Assembly (NCBI GenBank): GCA_937974195.1 | Contig: CALJIC010000349.1 | Location: forward strand, 6,836-70,835 | Origin: an uncultured Roseiflexaceae bacterium | Lineage (GTDB): Bacteria; Chloroflexota; Chloroflexia; Chloroflexales; Roseiflexaceae | Length of the DNA stretch: 64,000 bases | Direction of reading: 5' to 3' | Shown here: in pieces, positions 59,226-64,000 of the stretch | Layout of the letters: every line of letters begins with the position of its first letter | Position numbering within the stretch: the stretch's first letter is position 1 | Notes under the pieces: generated by a model | The model's input: the letters and a program-made list of their open reading frames with translations, nothing else | What the model was told of the DNA's origin: nothing | Database searches by the model: none | Program-made: the position numbers and the translations under genes

Positions 59226-60371
59226 ATGAAACTGCTGGCACCCAAGCTCTTCTACTTCTACTGGTTCGTCGCGCTGGGTGTGTACAGCCCCTTCGTGGTC
59301 CTCTACTACCGCCGGGTGGGGCTGGACGAGGCGCAGATCGGCCTGCTGCTCGCGCTGGCTGGCATCACCCAGATCATCGCTGGGCCGCTGTGGGGGCTGC
59401 TGGCCGACACGCTCCGCCTCCGTCGCCTGCTGCCGCTGGTGATCGTCTGCACGCTGGTGCCGGTCGCGCTGATGGGCCGCGCCAGCGGGTTCGCGATGAT
59501 CTTTGTGCTCGCGCTGGTCCACGCGATCTTCAGCGTGGCGGTCTCGCCGCTGGCGGACAGCGCGACGCTCACGGCGCTCGGCCCGCAGCGCGAGCGCTAC
59601 GGGTCGCAGCGGGTCTGGGGCGCGGTCGGCTGGGGCGTCAGCACGGTGGTGGCGGGATGGCTGGTGGAGCGCTTCGACCTGGGCCTGATCTTCTGGGCCT
59701 ACCCGCTCACCGGCGCCTTCGCGGCATTTGCGGCGCTGGCGATGCCGCGGGCGGCGCTTCCGGCGGGCGACGTCAAGCTGGTTGCGGCGGCGCGCACGCT
59801 CCTGAAGGACCCGCGCTGGGCGTGGTTCCTGGTGAGCGCGCTGCTGATCGGCTGCAGCGGCTCTCTCGTCCACGGCTTCCTGTCGCTGTATCTGGAGGAC
59901 CTCGGCGCGGGCGGGGAGCAGATCGGCCTGGCCTACCTCGTCGCCAGCGTGAGCGAGCTGCCGGTGATGGCGCTCTCGCCGCTCGTGCTGCGGCGCTGGG
60001 GGGCGCGCCCGCTGCTGGTGACCGCCGGCCTGGTCTACGCCGTGCGCATGGCCATCTACGTCGTGGCGCCCTCGCCCTCCTGGGTGCTGGTCGCCCAGCT
60101 CAGCCACGGCCTGTGCTTCGCCGCCATGTGGACCGGCGGCGTGGTCGAGGCGCAGCGGCTGGCCCCGCCCGGCCTGGAGGCGACCGCGCAGAGCCTGTTC
60201 GGCACGGCGGTGTTCGGCATCGCCGTGGCGCTGGCCAACACCATCGGCGGGGTGATCTACCGCGACTTCGGCTTCGGCGCGCTGTTCGCCGCCGCGGCGG
60301 TGCTCGCGGTGATCGGCGCGTTCGGGATGCTGCTGGTGCGCGAGGAGCAGCCAGTGGTCGTGCCATCGTAG
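59226..60371 (+). CDS. MFS transporter (MFS_1-like/nucleoside or sugar symporter type)
   Basis: A 381-residue protein with about twelve helices. YFYWFVALGVYSPFVVLYYR and GITQIIAGPLWGLLADTLRL (the A motif between helices 2 and 3), VWGAVGWGVSTVVAGWLVER, then the LFGTAVFGIAVALANTIGGV block match the MFS_1-like branch related to LacY and nucleoside permeases. Substrate unknown. ATG at 59226; the longer frame from 59199 begins inside the leader. The small membrane protein follows after 15 bp. Confidence 0.88.
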   Translation: MKLLAPKLFYFYWFVALGVYSPFVVLYYRRVGLDEAQIGLLLALAGITQIIAGPLWGLLADTLRLRRLLPLVIVCTLVPVALMGRASGFAMIFVLALVHAIFSVAVSPLADSATLTALGPQRERYGSQRVWGAVGWGVSTVVAGWLVERFDLGLIFWAYPLTGAFAAFAALAMPRAALPAGDVKLVAAARTLLKDPRWAWFLVSALLIGCSGSLVHGFLSLYLEDLGAGGEQIGLAYLVASVSELPVMALSPLVLRRWGARPLLVTAGLVYAVRMAIYVVAPSPSWVLVAQLSHGLCFAAMWTGGVVEAQRLAPPGLEATAQSLFGTAVFGIAVALANTIGGVIYRDFGFGALFAAAAVLAVIGAFGMLLVREEQPVVVPS

Positions 60372-60386
60372 CAGAGTGAGGCCGCC

Positions 60387-60680
60387 GTGCGCCAGCAGCC
60401 GCTGAGCCGCGTCCTGGTCGCCGCCTACCTGCTGTTCGCCGCCGCGCTGACGGTCATCGTCGGCCTCAGCGGCGACGGGGACTGGCGCAGAGGGCTGGCG
60501 CTGGCGGGCCTGCCGTGGACCGCGCTGGCCGCGCTGGCGCTCGACGGCGTCGGGCTGGTGCAGCTGCCGTTCGTGCTGGCGTGGGAGACGGTGTTCGCGG
60601 CGATCGGTGCGGCGGGCGTGGCGCTCAACGCGTGGATCTGCGCCTGGCTCGGCAGAAGGGTGGCGGAAGCGCGGAAATGA
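60387..60680 (+). CDS. Small membrane protein, unknown
   Basis: A 97-residue protein beginning at GTG 60387. Three hydrophobic segments (VLVAAYLLFAAALTVIVGL, LPWTALAALALDGVGLVQL, TVFAAIGAAGVALNAWICAW). No family recognised. It is probably co-transcribed with the MFS gene and ends at a strong terminator. Confidence 0.65.
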   Translation: MRQQPLSRVLVAAYLLFAAALTVIVGLSGDGDWRRGLALAGLPWTALAALALDGVGLVQLPFVLAWETVFAAIGAAGVALNAWICAWLGRRVAEARK

Positions 60681-60707
60681 GGCGTGGTGCATAGCACCAC
60701 GCCTTTT
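60681..60707 (+). terminator. Strong rho-independent terminator
   Basis: GGCGTGGTGC and GCACCACGCC form a 10-bp stem with an ATA loop, followed by TTTT; it begins directly after the stop codon of the small membrane protein. Confidence 0.9.
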
Positions 60708-61003
60708 GGTTACAGGACTTATGCGGTGGTCCGCCCTGCACCCAGGCGTGTTCCGCTTCGTCCTGCACCACCCGCGCCAGGGCCGCAGGCCCTGGAACGC
60801 GTACGCCGCCCGTTTGCCCGTTGGCATGCACACCTCCACCGATGCCCGTGCCCCAAGCGCAGACCGATGCGCTGCGATGGCCAGTGTGGTTGAGATGAGC
60901 GCCTGGTGAGCTGCACAGCCCTTTCCGGCGGGGAGAGCGCGAGAGGGGTCGCAACCCCTCTCGCCCTCAAGCACGCTGTGACTGCACCGCGTACCTGCTC
61001 AGA
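60708..61003. other. Gene-free stretch between convergent units
   Basis: About 300 bp with no credible ORF. Its only notable structure is the hairpin at 60939-60964. Confidence 0.5.
60939..60964. terminator. Hairpin of the dispersed family
   Basis: GCGAGAGGGGT pairs perfectly with ACCCCTCTCGC over a CGCA loop. Stem composition and loop recall the hairpins at 16863 and in the right-end array. Confidence 0.5.
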
Positions 61004-61043
61004 GGGTGTCCGCGCCGGGCCGCAGCCCGCGCCGCGGACACCC
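61004..61043 (-). terminator. Long terminator hairpin after the DUF4397 gene
   Basis: GGGTGTCCGCG (61004-61014) pairs with CGCGGACACCC (61033-61043), with an inner CGGGC/GCCCG stem. It lies just after the stop of the minus-strand gene at 61050. Confidence 0.75.
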
Positions 61044-61049
61044 GTGGCC

Positions 61050-61952
61050 CTAGCGGTACAGGAGCGGCAGGATCACGTCGTAGATCGGGATGTTCTGCCC
61101 GAAGCTCCTCTGGGTGATGACCGTCGGCTCGGCTTCGGTGTCGATCGCGAACAGGTCGTAGCTGGCGCGCGCGTCGGCGACGACGTCGTTCAGCGGCGCG
61201 ACCGGCGTGCCGTTGGCGGTCGCCACGACCAGGTCGTAGGTGCCGGCGTCCACCTCGAGCGAGCTGGAGTTGCCGAGCGTCAGGTTGTCGACCAGCGTCG
61301 CGCCGCCGGCGATCAGCACGTCGACCCCGGCGGGCGTCAGCGTCTGGACCGTGTTCGACAGGTGGTACACGCGCACCCGCGCCCTGCCGTCGGCCGCGAC
61401 GCCGGCGCTGTCGGTGAACACCGAGGCGACGATCGTGGACGCCTGGTTGCGCGCCGCCACCGTGTAGAACGTGCCGGCCTCGAAGGTCGGCGTCGTGTCG
61501 ATCGCCGCCACCGCATCCGGGTTGGCGCCCGCCGGGACCACGCGGATGCGCCGCAGGCCCGGCTGGACGGTCAGGTAGTCGCCGATCGCCTGGAACTGGA
61601 CGCCGGCGAGCACCCTGTCGTCGTCGACGTAGACGTCCACGTCGCTGGCGGTGGGCGAGGCGTGGACGAAGCGCACCCGGGCGGCGGTGTCGGTGATGCG
61701 CACTTCGCCGCGGATGCGCGCCACCTGGTCCACGGCGAACACATCGTAGATCCGGCCCTCCTCGAGCTCGAGGAACGGCAGGCTGAACGCGACCGCGCCG
61801 GTGTTCGTCACCGCCCGGAAGGTGTAGGTGCCGGCCGGCACCTCGACGTACGGGCTGGCGCTCGGGTAGCTGACCGGCGTCAGCAGCAGCGCGGTGTTAT
61901 TGGCGCGCGGGAGCAGCGGCGAAGTGTCGGGCGAGAGGTGGAAGAGCCGCAC
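61050..61952 (-). pseudogene. 3' part of a frameshifted DUF4397 repeat protein
   Basis: This frame encodes DUF4397-like repeats 4 to 6 (KVRLFHLSPDTS, RVRFVHASPTASDVDVYVDD, RVRVYHLSNTVQTLTPAGVD) and the true C-terminus ending PIYDVILPLLYR. It lacks a signal peptide and would start inside a repeat. One extra base near 62034 moves the upstream frame out of register. Skipping it restores IAA-GTASSPFSLDITW and a continuous protein with the 5' part. So it is the second half of one gene, broken either in the organism or by a sequencing/assembly error. Confidence 0.8.
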
Positions 61953-62991
61953 TTTGGCCCGGCCGGCGGGCGGCGCGGTGCGGTCGTCCAGCGTCCAGGT
62001 GATATCGAGGCTGAACGGGCTGCTGGCGGTGCCGCGCCGCGATGGTGTAGGAGCGCCCGGCCGCGACGGTGACCGGCTCGGGGCCGATGATCGGCGTGCT
62101 GGAGCCGGCCAGGTTGATGCTCACCTGGCGCGAGCCGGGCGCGATGGCCAGGTAGTCGCTCACCGCGAAGAACGGCACGTCCTCGAGCACCGCCGTGCCG
62201 TCGACGTACACGTCCACCTCGGGGGCGCCGACCACGGCGTGGGCGAAGCGCACCTGCGCCTGCGGCTCGGTGACGCTCGAGATCAGGCGGAACGTCGCGC
62301 CCGACCCGATGGCGAACAGGTCGTAGAGCTTGCCGGCCTGCAGCTGCACGTCGCTGAGCGTCGCGAGCGTCTCTGAGCCGTCCGCGTTGGTCACCGCGAG
62401 GTTGTAGCTGCCGGCGGCGATGTTCTGCGGAGTCGGCTCGACATTGCGCTCGGCGTCGTCGATGATCAGCGGATCGGGCGCCGCGGTGTTGCGCAGGTCC
62501 AGGGGCGCCGGGGCGTCGGGCGCGAAGTGGAAGAGGCGCAGGCGCGCCTGGCCGGCGGGCGGCGCGCTCGTCTGATCCGCCGCCTCGCAGAACGCGACCG
62601 AGCCACCGGAGACGCAGGCGGCGACGGTGTAATCCTCGCCGTCCGCGAATGTGCGGTCCTCGTTGATGATCGCGGCGCTGAGGGGCTGGCCGGTCGGGAC
62701 GACGCGGAGGCGCCCCTCTGTGGCGGGGTCGATGCCGAGGTAATCGCTCACGGTGCCAAACGGCACATTCGCAAGGATGCGGCGCGCGTTCGGGTCGTTG
62801 CCGACGTACACGTCCACCGCGCCGGTATCGGGCGAGGCGTGGACGAAGCGGATGCGGGTGTCGCCGATGGCTGCGGGGCGCAGCACCTTGATGCCTTGGG
62901 GCTCCTCGTCGGCGGCGCGTGCCGCGGAGCCGGCCAGCGCGCCGGCGAGCACAGCCAGCGCAGCCAGCAGCGTAAGCAGCTTGGACTTCAT
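61897..62991 (-). CDS. 5' part of a secreted DUF4397 repeat protein (frameshifted)
   Basis: A 364-residue frame with a signal peptide (LLTLLAALAVLAGALAGSAA). It holds DUF4397-like repeats 1 to 3 (TRIRFVHASPDTGAVDVYVG, ARLRLFHFAPDAPAPLDL, AQVRFAHAVVGAPEVDVYVD). The repeats alternate in two types, A (RFVHASP...DVDVYVD) and B (RLFHLSP...), giving three A-B pairs over the whole 61050-62991 locus. After a frameshift near 62034 the last 48 residues are out of frame (RHRQQPVQPRYH onward) and not family-like. Secreted adhesin-like or envelope protein; DUF4397 function is not established. TATAAT lies at 63136-63141. Confidence 0.8.
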   Translation of the reverse strand: MKSKLLTLLAALAVLAGALAGSAARAADEEPQGIKVLRPAAIGDTRIRFVHASPDTGAVDVYVGNDPNARRILANVPFGTVSDYLGIDPATEGRLRVVPTGQPLSAAIINEDRTFADGEDYTVAACVSGGSVAFCEAADQTSAPPAGQARLRLFHFAPDAPAPLDLRNTAAPDPLIIDDAERNVEPTPQNIAAGSYNLAVTNADGSETLATLSDVQLQAGKLYDLFAIGSGATFRLISSVTEPQAQVRFAHAVVGAPEVDVYVDGTAVLEDVPFFAVSDYLAIAPGSRQVSINLAGSSTPIIGPEPVTVAAGRSYTIAARHRQQPVQPRYHLDAGRPHRAARRPGQSAALPPLARHFAAAPARQ

Positions 62992-63135
62992 CGTCTGTAG
63001 CCTCCTTGACTGCGTGAACCGCCTCTCGAGCGACAGCCGCGCCCAGAGAGCGAGCGGGCTTGTCGCGTGAGCGCCTGAGATAGGCGCGGTCCAGCGAACG
63101 GGTGGGAATGTCGGAGGGGAAGGACGTAGGGCTGC

Positions 63136-63141
63136 ATTATA
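63136..63141 (-). promoter_or_regulatory. -10 box (TATAAT) for the DUF4397 gene
   Basis: Consensus TATAAT on the minus strand, about 145 bases before the gene start, with only a weak -35 candidate. Confidence 0.4.
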
Positions 63142-63191
63142 CGGCGCGCCTATGCTGCTGTGTCGTAAAGAGCCCTGTTTGCGATCAGCCG

Positions 63192-63200
63192 TGGTATGAT
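63192..63200 (+). promoter_or_regulatory. Extended -10 (TGGTATGAT)
   Basis: The same element as before minC, only 9 bases before the ATG of the 35-codon ORF, so an mRNA from it would be nearly leaderless. Confidence 0.45.
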
Positions 63201-63209
63201 GGTGGTGCG

Positions 63210-63317
63210 ATGCTGCGGCGGCTCCCTGTCGGTCTCACGAGCGACGCGGCCGCGCCGCCCGAGCAGAAGCCGAAGGGCATCGAGAAGCTGCTCTGCGCGC
63301 TGCAGCGTAGGCGCTAG
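63210..63317 (+). CDS. Possible small ORF (35 codons)
   Basis: ATG at 63210 to TAG at 63317 encodes MLRRLPVGLTSDAAAPPEQK then PKGIEKLLCALQRRR, a basic, mostly helical peptide. The extended -10 just upstream would start transcription at about its first codon. No homologue recognised; codon use is GC-rich at the third position. Could be chance. Confidence 0.3.
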   Translation: MLRRLPVGLTSDAAAPPEQKPKGIEKLLCALQRRR

Positions 63318-63504
63318 CCCGGCTGGAAAAACGGCGCCGGTGGCAGCGGGGCGCCTTCCCGCCGCGTGCCGCGCCGTGCCGGCCGAAGCCGCGCCCGTGA
63401 CTCCAACCTGCTGCAGCCCCAGCCGGGCCGCCTCCTCGCCAAAGGGCTTGCGCAGCGCGGTGCAGCAGCGGGGAGGTGTGGAGGCTTTTAGGGCTTCCAG
63501 GTTG

Positions 63505-64000
63505 GCTGTCTATCCGCCGCTGATGTGGTGCGGTGGCGGGAGGTGTGGAGGGCGCAGGCCTTCCACGGACGCTTCTTCTGCCGCAGATGAGGCGCGTGCG
63601 GTGGGGAGGTGTGGCGGGCCGCGGGGTTTCCACGAGCGCTTCTTCTGCCGCAGATGAGGCGGGAAGTGCGGAGGGCGCAGGCCTTCCACGGGCGCTTCTT
63701 CTGCCGCAGATGAGGCGGGAGGTGCGGAGGGCGCAGGCCTTCCACGGGCGCTTCTTCTGCCGCAGATGAGGCGCGTGCGGTGGGGAGGTGTGGCGGGTCG
63801 CAGGCCCTCCACGGAACTTCTTTCGCCGCAGATGAGGCGCGTGCGGCGGGAAGTGCGGAGGGCGCTGGCCTTCCACGGAACTTCTTTCGCCGCTGATGTG
63901 GCGCGTGCGGTGGGGAGGTGTGGCGGGCCGCGGGGTTTCCACGAGCGCTTCTTCTGCCGCAGATGAGGCGGGAAGTGCGGAGGGCGCTGGCCTTCCACGG
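63505..64000. repeat. Tandem array of hairpin-containing units, continuing past the window
   Basis: At least seven units start with CTTCTT(C/T)-TGCCGCAGATGAGGC-like sequence at 63572, 63639, 63695, 63751, 63817, 63881 and 63948, with a partial copy from about 63510. Spacing is 67, 56, 56, 66, 64 and 67 bp, from two unit types differing by a GTGCGGTGGGG insert. Each unit has a GGAGGGC/GCCTTCC-type hairpin. All reading frames in it are artefacts of the repeat. Confidence 0.85.

Larger units (their letters stand above)
62992..63504. other. Mostly gene-free stretch
   Basis: Holds the minus-strand -10 for the DUF4397 gene, the extended -10 at 63192-63200 and a possible 35-codon ORF. The rest has no recognisable gene. 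Confidence 0.5.

Noticed and set aside
63235..63998. Several long frames over the right-end array
   Set aside because: They encode only the translated tandem repeat and differ by frame; not genes.
63505..64000. CRISPR array
   Set aside because: No constant repeat with unique spacers; the entire unit repeats and each contains its own hairpin; no cas genes in the window.

Overview
The window is GC-rich bacterial DNA with almost no strand bias in gene order and many short head-to-head or tail-to-tail gene blocks. The gene content points to Chloroflexota, probably class Chloroflexia: a complete minCDE cluster, bacterial XPB helicase, two single-RRM RNA-binding proteins in tandem, GT39-like glycosyltransferases carrying TPRs, a lamin-tail protein with Thr-Arg-Thr-Pro-Ser-Pro repeats, DUF4397 repeats and an AlkZ-related winged-helix protein. 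This taxonomic call is an inference from gene content; there is no rRNA in the window. No plasmid, phage, IS, integrase or CRISPR locus is visible, so this looks like ordinary chromosome.

Layout. 1-2.4 kb: two membrane proteins (a truncated YhfC-like protease and an unknown) on the minus strand, divergent from a GNAT acetyltransferase. 2.4-7.8 kb: glutamate dehydrogenase, beta-glucuronidase, a NUDIX enzyme, a small membrane protein and a catalytically degenerate MtnA/eIF2B-like protein. 7.8-12.3 kb, all minus: two overlapping multi-pass proteins faintly like complex I/hydrogenase membrane subunits, a small membrane protein, a GNAT of the phosphinothricin/methionine-sulfoximine type and two RRM proteins. 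12.5-16.9 kb: aminoglycoside-phosphotransferase-fold kinase, methyltransferase, XPB helicase and IolB. 17-20.3 kb: minC-minD-minE and an AI-2E/PerM transporter. 20.4-23.2 kb: FabI, an alpha/beta hydrolase and ClpP. 23.4-27 kb: a four-gene run of GH4 glycosidase, ceramidase-like enzyme, NIPSNAP protein and Tag glycosylase. 27-34 kb: three head-to-tail, 4-bp-overlapping GT39-like genes, then a PAS histidine kinase. 36.3-36.6 kb: tRNA-Arg(GCG) and tRNA-Ser(CGA). 36.6-42.8 kb: NUDIX, DUF1405, hexapeptide acyltransferase, cyclophilin, Gfo/Idh/MocA oxidoreductase, MoeA and TrxB. 43-49.5 kb: lamin-tail surface protein, GAPDH, GT2 glycosyltransferase and a secreted repeat protein. 49.6-51.4 kb: a PyrD-like protein lacking a family signature and a DUF362 protein. 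51.5-60.7 kb, all plus: a membrane-anchored protein, AlkZ-related protein, an ABC-2 exporter (permease, ATPase, permease), ankyrin protein, ABC exporter half-molecule, MFS transporter and a small membrane protein. 61-63 kb: a six-repeat DUF4397 secreted protein split by one frameshift. 63.5-64 kb: a tandem array of 56-67 bp units running off the edge.

Transcription signals. Good promoters (TTGACA-like box, 17-18 bp, TATAAT-like box) precede several genes, and a recurrent extended -10, TGGTA(N)(N)AT, precedes many others. Rho-independent terminator hairpins, often with GGGGAGGC or GTGGAGGGC stems, sit between convergent genes. The array at the right end appears to be an amplified version of that hairpin family.

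For novelty, the best places to look are the tandem hairpin array, the shared C-terminal domain of the three glycosyltransferases, the three repeat-built surface proteins, the degenerate MtnA-like, PyrD-like and complex-I-like proteins, and a gene-free stretch near 36.2 kb with its own -10 and stable hairpins.
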